Positions 38,652 to 47,556 of a stretch of DNA of 64,000 nucleotides are shown in pieces. Numbering within the stretch: position 1 is the first letter of the stretch; each line of letters begins with the position of its first letter. The translations under genes were made by a program, and so were the position numbers. The notes beneath the pieces were generated by a model, which saw nothing but the letters and a program-made list of their open reading frames with translations, had not been told where the DNA came from and did not search any database. The stretch spans positions 1 to 64,000 of the forward strand of contig QHBJ01000023.1 of assembly GCA_003243975.1 (NCBI GenBank), given 5' to 3'. Source of the stretch: Candidatus Meridianibacter frigidus (GTDB taxonomy: Bacteria > Vulcanimicrobiota > Vulcanimicrobiia > Vulcanimicrobiales > Vulcanimicrobiaceae).

Positions 38652-39494
38652 ATGCAGATCAAAAAGGCCGCGGTTCAGGGATTCTGTTTCGGCGTTGCCA
38701 TCACCGTGAAGAAAGCCGAAGAGGCGATTGCGGGTGGTGCGAATGTTACGTCGCTTGGCAACGTCGTGCACAATCCGCAGATGGTGCAGTCGCTCGCTAA
38801 CCGCGGCCTGAAGAATGCCTCCAGCGTCGACGAGGTAGATTCGGGCGCGCTGTTCGTGCGAGCCCACGGGCTGCCGCTCGAAGTTTTTGAAAGCGCCAAG
38901 GAAAAAGGCCTGAACGTCATCGATGCCACCTGTCCCATGGTCACCAAGATTCACGTCCAGGCCGAGAAGCTGAAAGCGGACGGCTATAAGATCATCGTGG
39001 TGGGCGATCCGCACCACCCCGAGGTCAAGGGTACGCTCAGCCACGTCCCGGGGGCCTGGTGCATCGAAACGGTCGAGGACGTCGCACGCCTCCCGCGCGC
39101 TAGCCGGGTCGGCGTTGTCGTTCAATCTACCTATTCCGGCCGGCGATTCGCCGAAATCGTCAAGGCCCTTACTTCAAAGTATTACGAAGTGCGCGCCATC
39201 AACACGATCTGCACGGACACGCACAACCGTCAAACGGAAGCGATGCAGCTCTCGAAAGAAGTTGAGGTCGTCGTGGTGGTGGGCGGAAAGACTTCGGCCA
39301 ACACCAAGCATTTGGCGGAGTTGGCCGAGATGAACGGCGCGCGCGCCTTTCATATTGAAGGGCCGGACGAACTGCGCGCGCAGTGGTTCGAAGGCGTGGA
39401 GAGGGCCGGTCTCATGTCGGGCGCTTCGACGCCGGGTTGGCTGCTCGATTCGGTAGCGCAGCGGATGGAGGAACTCAGTCGTCAGCTCGCGTGA
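38652..39494 (+). CDS. ispH: 4-hydroxy-3-methylbut-2-enyl diphosphate reductase
   Basis: 280 residues. Last step of the non-mevalonate (MEP) isoprenoid pathway, making IPP and DMAPP with a [4Fe-4S] cluster. The three cluster cysteines are C12 (QGFCFGV), C94 (DATCPMV) and C187 (INTICTDTHNRQ), with HNPQMV and the E/H residues around AHGLP. Followed immediately by a polyprenyl synthase that uses the product. Confidence 0.96.
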   Translation: MQIKKAAVQGFCFGVAITVKKAEEAIAGGANVTSLGNVVHNPQMVQSLANRGLKNASSVDEVDSGALFVRAHGLPLEVFESAKEKGLNVIDATCPMVTKIHVQAEKLKADGYKIIVVGDPHHPEVKGTLSHVPGAWCIETVEDVARLPRASRVGVVVQSTYSGRRFAEIVKALTSKYYEVRAINTICTDTHNRQTEAMQLSKEVEVVVVVGGKTSANTKHLAELAEMNGARAFHIEGPDELRAQWFEGVERAGLMSGASTPGWLLDSVAQRMEELSRQLA

Positions 39495-39558
39495 GCGCCT
39501 CGATGCACACCTCAAGCAACTAATCGAGACCCAGACGGAGAGCGCACTGCTCTCCGAA

Positions 39559-40458
39559 ATGCTTTCCTACCATTTTGGGTTCGCCCATAACGCGCGGCGA
39601 GGCAAACGTTTGCGCCCGCGCCTGCTCATTGAAGTCGGCCTTTTCGAGGGCGCCGGTTTCGAAGCTCTGGTCGACGCCGCCGCCGCCGTCGAACTCTTGC
39701 ACAACTACTCTCTCATTCACGACGACATCGAAGACGAGGATCCGGTGCGCCACGGGCGGGCAACGCTTTGGACCCGTTACGGTCTGGCGCAGGCCGTAAA
39801 CGCCGGCGATGCGCTGTGCGCTCTTAGTTACCTCTCCCTGCTGGCCTCCGCGCGTTGGCAAGCGCCCGAGCGCGTCATCGAAATGGCGCGCGCGTTGCAC
39901 ACGGCCAATCTGGCAATGTGCCGGGGACAGAGTGAGGATCTCGCTTTTGAAGACCGCCGGGACGTAACGACCGAACAGTACCTGGAAATGATTGCCGCCA
40001 AGACGGGCGCGCTCTTTGCGGTTTCGGCGGAGTTGGGTGCGGTGTGCGCCGGCGCAGAGAATCGTGCGGCGTTTTACGCGCAGCTCGGGCATCATTTCGG
40101 GATTGCCTTTCAGATCTTGGACGACTGTCGTGGGATTTGGGCAGACTCGCAGAGCACCGGGAAGAAGCGTGGAGCGGACATCGTGCGTAAGAAGAAGAGT
40201 TTTCCCATCGTGTGGGCCTCCGAACACGGGGGTGGCGCGCTGCGCAGTCGCCTCGCGTCCGCCTACGACGGCGGGAACCTCGAAGCTCGGGGGCTTGAGG
40301 AACTGGCGGAAGCCCTGAGGGCGGCGGGCGCGCAAGAGGCGGCATATCGAACACTCGCAGAACATCTGGCGTTCGTGGAACAAGCGCCCGCGGGCGGCGT
40401 CCGAGATTTTCTGCTTGCACTTTTACCACTGAAAGGTTCCGGGGAGATAGTGGCCTAG
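39559..40458 (+). CDS. Polyprenyl diphosphate synthase; 5' end disturbed
   Basis: 299 residues from ATG 39559, but the coding sequence clearly begins earlier. Motifs: RRGKRLRPRLL, first Asp-rich motif IHDDIEDEDPVRHG, second region QILDDCRGIWAD, KKKSFPIV. Upstream of 39559 the frame encodes the expected first helix (RLDAHLKQLIETQTESALLS) with no start codon until a stop at 39454. A GTG at 39491, in a GTGA overlap with ispH, is in the wrong frame; one extra base near 39497-39500 would join it and give MSALDAHLKQLIET. So a base is missing or the start is unusual. Chain length of the product is not clear, probably C15-C20. Confidence 0.85.
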   Translation: MLSYHFGFAHNARRGKRLRPRLLIEVGLFEGAGFEALVDAAAAVELLHNYSLIHDDIEDEDPVRHGRATLWTRYGLAQAVNAGDALCALSYLSLLASARWQAPERVIEMARALHTANLAMCRGQSEDLAFEDRRDVTTEQYLEMIAAKTGALFAVSAELGAVCAGAENRAAFYAQLGHHFGIAFQILDDCRGIWADSQSTGKKRGADIVRKKKSFPIVWASEHGGGALRSRLASAYDGGNLEARGLEELAEALRAAGAQEAAYRTLAEHLAFVEQAPAGGVRDFLLALLPLKGSGEIVA

Positions 40459-43400
40459 TGAGCGCATCGGAAGTTAAGCTACAGTCCACCGCGCGAGAAG
40501 GCGCCGCTTCCGGTTCGTTTGTTCTCTTTGGCTTGGTCGGGGCCGGCCTCTTGCTGCGCCTGCTCTTCATCGGCCATGCCGGCTTCAAGAACGACGTCGA
40601 GGCATTTCAATCGTGGGCGATGACGCTGGCGCAAGTTCCGCTGTGGCAGTTCTACGCCAAAGCCGGATTTGCGGATTATCCCCCCGGCTACTTCTACATT
40701 TTGAGCGTGGTCGGGCATCTTCACGCTGCGTTTGCCGACCCCGACTTTACGCTCTTGCGAGTGATGATCAAACTTCCGGCCATTATTGCAGACCTGCTCG
40801 TCGGCATGTTGATCTTTCGAATCGCACTCCGCTTCACGACGCGGACATGGTCCTATATCGCGGCCGCCGCCTACATTTTGAATCCGGTAACGATCTATAT
40901 CTCGGCGGCCTGGGGCCAGATCGACGCCATCTCCGGCGGACTTGCGCTGCTCGGAATTTACCTCTTAATGCGAGCAGACGAAACGCAAGACACCGTTTCG
41001 GACCGGTTCATCTTAGGCGCTTGGCTCGCACTGGCATATTCGCTGCTGATCAAACCGCAAGCAGCCATCCTGATCCCGCTGTTTATCGCCTTTGCATTTG
41101 CCGACCGCATGCGCGTTCGGCAGCGGGTTGCGGCAACAGCCGCCGGCATTCTGGCTTCATTTGCCTTGGCGTGGATCTTATCGCTACCATTTCACCCGGC
41201 GGCCAACCCCCTGACGGTCTTGGGATGGCTTTTGGGTCAGTACGCCAAGGGTGCAGCGGTTTATCCATACACCTCCATCAATGCCTTTAACTTGTGGTCG
41301 ATTCGCTGGGATTTCTGGCTGCCCGATACTGTTCGCGAACTCTTCATCCCGCGTTATGCATTGGGCATGCTCTTGCTGGGAGCCGCAGCGGTCGTTACCA
41401 TCCTGCGCTACCTGCAGCTTCGGACCTCGCTGGCGATGTTGGAGGCGGCCGCGCTGCTCGCGCTCGCGTTCTTCCTGCTCTCCACGCGCATGCACGAGCG
41501 CTACATCTTCGACGGCCTGCTCTTTACGATCGCCCTCGTCTTCGCCGGGAAGCGCTACCGAACCGCCGCCGTTGTGCTTTCGATCACGCTGTTTGCCAAT
41601 CTCATGTACTCCCTGTCCTATATCAACGCGATTAACGGGCACTTGCCGGTGAATGCCGCCAACCTGATGCCGCTGATCTCGCGGCCGCTCTCGTTGGTAA
41701 ACGTCGCGGTGCTCTTCGTGCTGGGGTGGTCGTATTTGGGCGATGAAGTGCCCGCGCAGCATCCGGCGTTTTCAGAGAAGACGGGCGCCGGTCTCGAGAT
41801 AGCGAGCGACCCCCGCTCGCGCACCTGGTTTGATCCACGGGAGGGGCTCGCCGCGCTGAAATGGCCGGTGGACCACGCTATTGCAGCCGGCTTAGGTTTG
41901 CTTTCGTTTGTTCTCTCCTTCATTGGATACGCGAACGTAAAAACCAAGATCTTCGATGAAATTTACTTTGCGCGGGCGGCCGAAGAGTACCTCAAGCACC
42001 AGTATATCTACGAAAATACACATCCGCCCTTAACCAAATTGCTTATCACGCTCTCCACCATCATGTTTGGGGGCTTGGCGCACGGCGACAATGCGGCCGG
42101 ATGGCGTTTTCTCGACTTGGTCGCCGGCGCGCTCATGGTAAGTTTACTTTACGCCTTTGCCGTGCGTATCACGGGATCACGCTTCTTCGCTGCGTTGGCG
42201 GCGGGCTTGCTCGTTCTCGACGGGATGCACTTTGTGCAGTCGCGCATTGCCACGCCCGAAAGCTTCGTGGGCCTCTTTGCCTTGGCGACGCTGTATACGT
42301 TTTACCGCTACTGGCTCGCTTCTCAGGTGCGTCGAGCCGACGATGTCGTCGTTCCGCGCGCGGTTTTGGTGCGCGTCGTGGGAACCACGCTCTGTTTCTT
42401 GCTGGCGCTGGGACTGAACTATCTGCTCTTCCACACGCAGGCCTTCACCCGGTACGCGTTCTTTCACGACGGCTCGTCGCTTGCGCAGATGGTTGCGGTT
42501 CTCTACTTATTCGCCGGACTCTATTTACTCTTTCGGGGCGTGGTTCTGCGATTGTTCGCGGGCTCGGCGAGCTCATTCGTATCCTATCCGGATGGCACGA
42601 AAATCCGGCTTGCGGACGGCGCCGTGGCCGTCGAGACGGCGGACGGCGGGCGCATCGATTCGCGCAGAAAGATGCCGGTGCCCGGCGATTTGACCCTGGT
42701 GCAAAAAGGGATGCTCACGCTGCGCGATGATGAGCTGCTTGCGACCTACAAAAGTGATGGTTCGCTCGAGTACAAGACGCCGACGGCCGGCGCGCGCTTT
42801 GCGCTCGACGGCACGATGATCGACGGTTCCAAGACCGATTTCGGACCGGCGCGTTTGTGGCTGCTGCTTTTTGCCGCCTCGATCACGGCGCTGGTAACCA
42901 GTAAGTGGTACGGCGTCATGATTTATCCGGCGACGCTGGCAATCATTGCGTGGGTTTGGGCTCAACCGCGCATCGCGCAGGCGCTCAAGGAACTGAGCCG
43001 CCGGCCACGCCATCCTGCGCGCTGGGGGAATCCGTTCGGATTTCCGCTGGATGTAGTCGCCGCCACACTGGTGTTTGTCGGCGCGACGATTTACTTTGGT
43101 GCCTACACGCCTCATTTCGTAGGGCTTGCCGACACGCCGGGCGCCGCGCCTCGCTCTTGGAGCTTCACCGATGTGGTGAACGAGCAGCCGCGCATGTATG
43201 CCTATCATGCGAATCTGAAGGCGACCCATCCATACGCGTCGTCTTGGTGGCAGTGGCCGCTGGACTTGCGTCCGATCGCGTATTATTGGCAGGATTCACG
43301 CGGCGGCAATCACACGGCGGCTGAGAACGCGTGTTGCGTGGCCGAGATTACATCGTTGCCCAATCCGCTCATCTTATGGTTCGGTTTGTTCAGCGTACCG

Positions 43401-43757
43401 TTCATCGGATGGCTGGCCTACCGCGAAAAGAACAAGGGTTATCTCTTGCTCATTGTATCCTATCTGCTGCTATGGCTGCCTTGGATGCGCTCGCCTCGCA
43501 TCTCGTTCGCGTATCATTTTTATGCGGACATCCCGATCATCTGCTTGTGCAATGCGATCGCCTTGCAACGCTTGTGGACTTGGGGGAACTCCAACCCCAA
43601 GATGCGCATCTGGTCCCGCATCGGCACTTTTGGATTCGTCGGTGCAGCCGCGCTGATGTTTGCGTTCCTGTATCCCTTACTGGCGGGCGTTCCCATGACG
43701 TGGGGTCAATGGAATATTCGCACCCTGCCATTCCTCATGGGCTCGCGATGGGTCTAA
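40458..43757 (+). CDS. Giant fused GT-C glycosyltransferase: Gpi18-like plus PMT-like halves
   Basis: 1099 residues, many membrane spans. Residues about 20-435 look like a Gpi18-like mannosyltransferase (early acidic NDVEAFQSW, FADYPPGYFYIL, WGQIDAISGGLALLG, LLSTRMHERYIFDGL). Residues about 470-1099 look like a protein O-mannosyltransferase: FDEIYFARAAEEYLKHQ (catalytic Asp-Glu at 500-501), YENTHPPLTKLLI, FVQSRIATPESFVGL, and a C-terminal four-span domain. A beta-rich soluble insert (about 706-797) interrupts the second half. GTG start overlapping the polyprenyl synthase stop by one base; that neighbour may supply polyprenyl-phosphate for lipid-linked sugars. Confidence 0.88.
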   Translation: MSASEVKLQSTAREGAASGSFVLFGLVGAGLLLRLLFIGHAGFKNDVEAFQSWAMTLAQVPLWQFYAKAGFADYPPGYFYILSVVGHLHAAFADPDFTLLRVMIKLPAIIADLLVGMLIFRIALRFTTRTWSYIAAAAYILNPVTIYISAAWGQIDAISGGLALLGIYLLMRADETQDTVSDRFILGAWLALAYSLLIKPQAAILIPLFIAFAFADRMRVRQRVAATAAGILASFALAWILSLPFHPAANPLTVLGWLLGQYAKGAAVYPYTSINAFNLWSIRWDFWLPDTVRELFIPRYALGMLLLGAAAVVTILRYLQLRTSLAMLEAAALLALAFFLLSTRMHERYIFDGLLFTIALVFAGKRYRTAAVVLSITLFANLMYSLSYINAINGHLPVNAANLMPLISRPLSLVNVAVLFVLGWSYLGDEVPAQHPAFSEKTGAGLEIASDPRSRTWFDPREGLAALKWPVDHAIAAGLGLLSFVLSFIGYANVKTKIFDEIYFARAAEEYLKHQYIYENTHPPLTKLLITLSTIMFGGLAHGDNAAGWRFLDLVAGALMVSLLYAFAVRITGSRFFAALAAGLLVLDGMHFVQSRIATPESFVGLFALATLYTFYRYWLASQVRRADDVVVPRAVLVRVVGTTLCFLLALGLNYLLFHTQAFTRYAFFHDGSSLAQMVAVLYLFAGLYLLFRGVVLRLFAGSASSFVSYPDGTKIRLADGAVAVETADGGRIDSRRKMPVPGDLTLVQKGMLTLRDDELLATYKSDGSLEYKTPTAGARFALDGTMIDGSKTDFGPARLWLLLFAASITALVTSKWYGVMIYPATLAIIAWVWAQPRIAQALKELSRRPRHPARWGNPFGFPLDVVAATLVFVGATIYFGAYTPHFVGLADTPGAAPRSWSFTDVVNEQPRMYAYHANLKATHPYASSWWQWPLDLRPIAYYWQDSRGGNHTAAENACCVAEITSLPNPLILWFGLFSVPFIGWLAYREKNKGYLLLIVSYLLLWLPWMRSPRISFAYHFYADIPIICLCNAIALQRLWTWGNSNPKMRIWSRIGTFGFVGAAALMFAFLYPLLAGVPMTWGQWNIRTLPFLMGSRWV

Positions 43758-43762
43758 TCTGA

Positions 43763-44506
43763 ATGTCAGGGCATTCCAAGTGGCACAACATTCGCTTGCG
43801 AAAAGGCAAAGTCGATGCGCAGCGCGGTGCCCTCTTTACCAAGTTGAGCAAAGAGATCATTTTGGCAGCCAAGGGTGGTTCCGCGGACCCGGAAGCCAAC
43901 TATCGGCTGAAGATGGCGGTTGAAAAAGCGCGCGAGAACAACATGCCGCAAGAGAACATCAAGCGGGCCATCGCCCGCGCGACGGGCGAGGGCGAACGCG
44001 AGATTGCGGAGATGCGCTACGAGGGGTATGGACCTGCCGGCGTTGCCGTCGTGGTTGATGCCGCAACCGACAACCGTAATCGTACCGCCGCGGAATTGCG
44101 TTTTCTCTTCACACGCAACGGCGGGACCCTCGGAGAGAGCGGAAGCGTCGCTTGGATGTTCGAGCCCGCCGGGCTTTTGGAAGTCGACCCGCAAGGTCGA
44201 TCTGAGGATGATTTTACCGAGGCCTGTCTCGTTGATGGAGTTGTGGACGTTGATTTCGGTCAGCCGGCGACGGTGTACACGGAGGCCGACGCCGTTATTG
44301 CTGTCCGCGACGCGTTGCGCGCACGCCAAATCAGAGTTACCGATGCCGTTCTTGGCGTACGCCCGAAGACAACGGTGCCCCCGTCGGACGTCCGCGCGGT
44401 TTTCGACTTCTTGGACTCGCTAGAAGAACACGAAGACGTGCAGCGCGTGTACTCCAATATTGAATTCACCGACGACGCACTTGAAGCGGCGGCGCAGCCG
44501 CGGTGA
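43763..44506 (+). CDS. yebC: YebC/PmpR-family protein
   Basis: 247 residues, full length. N-terminal SGHSKWHNIRLRKGKVDAQR and FTKLSKEIILAAKGG are hallmark motifs, followed by MPQENIKRAIARATGEG and EGYGPAGVAVVVDAATDN. Family members act as transcription regulators and, as shown more recently for some, in relieving ribosome stalling. GTGA overlap with the following PASTA gene. Confidence 0.95.
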   Translation: MSGHSKWHNIRLRKGKVDAQRGALFTKLSKEIILAAKGGSADPEANYRLKMAVEKARENNMPQENIKRAIARATGEGEREIAEMRYEGYGPAGVAVVVDAATDNRNRTAAELRFLFTRNGGTLGESGSVAWMFEPAGLLEVDPQGRSEDDFTEACLVDGVVDVDFGQPATVYTEADAVIAVRDALRARQIRVTDAVLGVRPKTTVPPSDVRAVFDFLDSLEEHEDVQRVYSNIEFTDDALEAAAQPR

Positions 44507-45594
44507 TTACCCAAGCCGAAGATCAATATCGGCCCCCAACACCGATGGGGCTGCGCGAATACCTGCCGAAAGACTGGCTCTTTCCCATTGCGCTGGCGCT
44601 CTTTGTCGCGATCATCGTGTGGTTTTCGCGCTCGATCCACGACTTCTTGATGCCGAATTCCGCCACGTTGATGGTGCCGACCTTCGTAGGTCAGACATTG
44701 ACCGACGCAACCACCGAAGCGTACCGTTTCGGGCTGCGCACCAAAGTGGTCGCGCGGCAGATCAGCGACCGGTTTCCAAAGGGTGTGGTCCTTGGCCAGG
44801 AGCCGTCGCCGGGATCGCGCGTGCGGGAAGGACGGCAGATCTCACTCGTGGTGAGCAACGGCGTGCAAATCTACAGCATGCCCGATCTGCGCTATCAGAC
44901 CTTGCGCGAGGCGGGGCTGGATCTCTCGCACCTTCGCCTACAATTGGGAAAGCTCAAGACGGTCGATAGTGACGTCGTGCCCGCAAATCATGTGATCGAC
45001 CAAGATCCCGCGCCGCTCACCAGCGTGCGGCAGGGGACGCAAGTGAATCTGACGATTTCACGCGGCGGCAGCGTTCAAATTCGGCTGCCCGATCTCACCA
45101 ATCAGGACATCGACGCGGCGCGAGCGCAAGCCGGCCGCGAGCACATTCAGCTGGGACAGATCGTTTGGATGCCATTGGGTCCCGGCGGCCCCGCGCACGG
45201 ACGCGTTGTTCGTCAGGCGCCTTCCGCCGGCAGCAAGGTCGACCCGTACGAGCCGGTATCACTCGAAGTAAGCGCAGGCCCCCGTGAGTCGGGGTACGTG
45301 CTGCGCCAAGTGCATCTGCTTGCGTCGGTACCTGCAGATCAGACGCCGGACAAACCGCTGCACGTTCAGGTGATCGTGACGGATGTTACCGGCAAATACA
45401 ACCTGTACGACGGCTACGCGCAACCCGGCCAGAAGATGGACTTTAACGTCAGCGCTCTGGGCACGTCGGTGGTCGATATGTTCGTGAACAACGCACTCAT
45501 CGCCGAATCGCGCTTGGGGCACGAACCACCGAACGCCTACGAGCACCCGAAATCGAATGCGAGTCCCCAGCCCTCCGCGGTCCCATCGCCGTGA
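44503..45594 (+). CDS. Membrane-anchored PASTA-repeat protein without kinase domain
   Basis: 363 residues. Short cytoplasmic N terminus, one span (WLFPIALALFVAIIVWF), then three PASTA repeats at about 57-127, 128-197 and 198-265 (VPTFVGQTLTDATTEAYRFG, SMPDLRYQTLREAGLDLSH, RLPDLTNQDIDAARAQAG), and a further beta-rich domain with a Pro/Ser-rich end. PASTA repeats bind peptidoglycan fragments or beta-lactams in PrkC/PknB kinases. Here the kinase part is missing although the position, just before rpe, is that of prkC in Firmicutes. A sensor or cell-wall-anchoring role is inferred. Confidence 0.9.
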   Translation: MITQAEDQYRPPTPMGLREYLPKDWLFPIALALFVAIIVWFSRSIHDFLMPNSATLMVPTFVGQTLTDATTEAYRFGLRTKVVARQISDRFPKGVVLGQEPSPGSRVREGRQISLVVSNGVQIYSMPDLRYQTLREAGLDLSHLRLQLGKLKTVDSDVVPANHVIDQDPAPLTSVRQGTQVNLTISRGGSVQIRLPDLTNQDIDAARAQAGREHIQLGQIVWMPLGPGGPAHGRVVRQAPSAGSKVDPYEPVSLEVSAGPRESGYVLRQVHLLASVPADQTPDKPLHVQVIVTDVTGKYNLYDGYAQPGQKMDFNVSALGTSVVDMFVNNALIAESRLGHEPPNAYEHPKSNASPQPSAVPSP

Positions 45595-46259
45595 TAAAAT
45601 TGGCCCCATCGCTGCTCTCCGCGGATTTTTGCAACATCAAAACGCAGATCGAAGCGGTGCAATCGGGCGGGGCGGATTACTTGCACCTCGACGTGATGGA
45701 CGGGCGCTTCGTTCCCAACATCACCTGGGGTCCGAAAATTATCGCAGACCTGCGCAAGTGCTCCGCTCTCCCGTTCGATTGTCACTTGATGATCGCGGAG
45801 CCCGAGCGGTACGTGGAGCAGTTTCGACAAGCCGGCGCGGATATTATCACCTTTCACTATGAAGCCACGCCGCATGCCCAACGTCTGCTCGCGCACATTC
45901 GCTCCCTCGGCGCGAAAGCGGGCATCGCACTCTGCCCGCAAACGCCGGTATCGATGTTGCAAGACTTGCTGGGCGATATCGACTTGCTGCTGATCATGAG
46001 CGTGAATCCCGGTTTCGGCGGGCAGCGATTCATCGAACGTTCGTTGCGCAAACTACGTGAAGCTCGCACGCTGATCGACGCGCACGGCGCTTCGATCGAG
46101 TTGGAGGTCGACGGCGGTATCCACCTGGAGAATTTTGAAGCGGTTCGCGAAGCAGGCGCGCGAGTTATCGTTATGGGCTCGAGCATTTTCGATACCGCGA
46201 ACCCGCGAGAAACCGTCGCGGAGTTCCGTACGTTGGCAGCCGGGGCTGCCGCTCGCTGA
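45591..46259 (+). CDS. rpe: Ribulose-phosphate 3-epimerase
   Basis: 222 residues, TIM barrel. APSLLSADFCNIKTQI, YLHLDVMDGRFVPNITWGP (metal/catalytic Asp), CHLMIAEPERYVEQF, MSVNPGFGGQRFI and VDGGIHLENFEAVREAGA. Interconverts ribulose-5-P and xylulose-5-P, serving the pentose-phosphate genes elsewhere in the window. GTG start in a GTGA overlap with the PASTA gene. Confidence 0.96.
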   Translation: MIKLAPSLLSADFCNIKTQIEAVQSGGADYLHLDVMDGRFVPNITWGPKIIADLRKCSALPFDCHLMIAEPERYVEQFRQAGADIITFHYEATPHAQRLLAHIRSLGAKAGIALCPQTPVSMLQDLLGDIDLLLIMSVNPGFGGQRFIERSLRKLREARTLIDAHGASIELEVDGGIHLENFEAVREAGARVIVMGSSIFDTANPRETVAEFRTLAAGAAAR

Positions 46260-47254
46260 ACGAAACCGAGTTGATCGCGGCGCTTAGCGCGCTAAGCGAA
46301 TCGTCCACAAATCGCAAGATTCTGGTCGGTATCGGAGACGATGCCGCCGCTTGGCGGCCGTCGCGGTCGCGTCTGTCCGTCATTTCCACGGACGCGCTCA
46401 TCGAGGGCGTACACTTTACACGCGCTCTCGGGAACGAGGCCATCGGGCATCGGGCTATGGCCGCAAACTTGAGCGACCTGGCCGCAATGGGTGCACGGCC
46501 GGTTTTGTGCACCATCGCGCTCGGTGTTCCACGCGACGAATTGCACGAAGGTGTACTCGAAATGTACGCCGCCGGCGCGCGGCTGGCGCGGGAATACAAC
46601 CTAACGATCGTTGGCGGCGATGTCGCGCGCTCACCGGTTTTGATGCTCTGCATTACCGTCGTCGGCGAAGTTCGGCCCACGCGCATGAAACGGCGCGCCG
46701 GCGCAAAGCCCGGCGATCTTATTGCAACGACCGGAGCCCTGGGCGCGAGCCGTGCGGGCCTCGATGTAAGCCAAGGCCGCGTGCACCTTCGCGACGGACT
46801 TCAGGACGTCGCGCTGCGCGCGCACTGCTTTCCGCAGCCGCGCCTGGCGATGGGAGCGTGGCTGGCGGCATCGCAGTCTGTGCATGCGATGACGGACCTA
46901 TCGGATGGGCTCTCCACCGATGTGTTGCACATGGCGCGGAGTTCCGGCCGCCGGGCGATCCTCGAAAGGGTTCCGGTTTCGAGCAGCGCGCTGGCGGCGG
47001 CCAGTGCGCAAGGAATGGATGCGACCGAGTACGTCCTGGCTGCAGGTGAAGATTACGAACTTCTGGTGGCAATAGCGCCGCGTGCGTTCCGATATTTGAA
47101 CTCGCGTTTTACAAAGCGCTTTGGAAGCGGCCTCGAGTGCGTCGGGCGTTTCGAAGCCGGCGAAGGGGGCGCCATTGTCGGCTCTTCGGGCGAAGTGCCG
47201 CTCAAGGCCAGTGGGTGGGATCACCTTCGGCGAGGTGACTCAGCGGGGAGCTAG
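46256..47254 (+). CDS. thiL: Thiamine-monophosphate kinase (probable CTG start)
   Basis: 332 residues from CTG 46256 or 327 from TTG 46271. Phosphorylates thiamine-P to thiamine-PP. Motifs: [53 protein letters not shown] and [12 protein letters not shown]. Known ThiL proteins start just before an E-x-x-LI helix; here that is (M)[10 protein letters not shown], reached only from the CTG that overlaps the rpe stop (CTGA). Its TAG stop overlaps the rpmB stop on the other strand (CTAG). Confidence 0.93.
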   Translation: MNETELIAALSALSESSTNRKILVGIGDDAAAWRPSRSRLSVISTDALIEGVHFTRALGNEAIGHRAMAANLSDLAAMGARPVLCTIALGVPRDELHEGVLEMYAAGARLAREYNLTIVGGDVARSPVLMLCITVVGEVRPTRMKRRAGAKPGDLIATTGALGASRAGLDVSQGRVHLRDGLQDVALRAHCFPQPRLAMGAWLAASQSVHAMTDLSDGLSTDVLHMARSSGRRAILERVPVSSSALAAASAQGMDATEYVLAAGEDYELLVAIAPRAFRYLNSRFTKRFGSGLECVGRFEAGEGGAIVGSSGEVPLKASGWDHLRRGDSAGS

Positions 47255-47442
47255 ACCGCGCGCGTCACCTTCTTGGCGCGCAGACACGCGGTGCAGACGC
47301 GGGCGGTTTTTGACGTTCCGCCATCGTTGATCCGCACGCTCTGAAGGTTGGGCAGCCAGCGGCGGCGCGTCTTGTTCATGGCATGACTAACATTGTTGCC
47401 GGCCATCGGTCCCTTGCTGCAAACGTCGCATCGCTTTGCCAT
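47251..47442 (-). CDS. rpmB: Large ribosomal subunit protein bL28
   Basis: 63 residues with [20 protein letters not shown], a zinc-binding (C+) form: CxxC near the N terminus and CTACL near the end. Start ATG 47442 has GGGAG about ten bases upstream. Transcribed alone from a near-consensus promoter and convergent with thiL. Divergent from fakA, as rpmB commonly lies beside the yloU-fakA genes of Firmicutes. Confidence 0.97.
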   Translation of the reverse strand: MAKRCDVCSKGPMAGNNVSHAMNKTRRRWLPNLQSVRINDGGTSKTARVCTACLRAKKVTRAV

Positions 47443-47493
47443 TGAAAATCTCTCCCGTGTAAGTACGTCGGTGCCCGGGCGGACAACTTTGGA

Positions 47494-47522
47494 ATAGTAC
47501 CATGCGCCATGATTGCTGACAA
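47494..47522 (-). promoter_or_regulatory. Sigma-70 type promoter of rpmB
   Basis: On the minus strand TTGTCA (47522-47517), 17-base spacer, TACTAT (47499-47494). Transcription would start near 47487, leaving a leader of about 45 bases before the rpmB ATG. Confidence 0.65.
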
Positions 47523-47556
47523 GGATTGTGGTGGGGCCGGCCAAAGGTCCGGCGCA

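Noticed and set aside
39520-40383. Long minus-strand frame opposite the polyprenyl synthase gene
   Set aside because: Shadow of the high-GC codon pattern on the opposite strand; no domain similarity.
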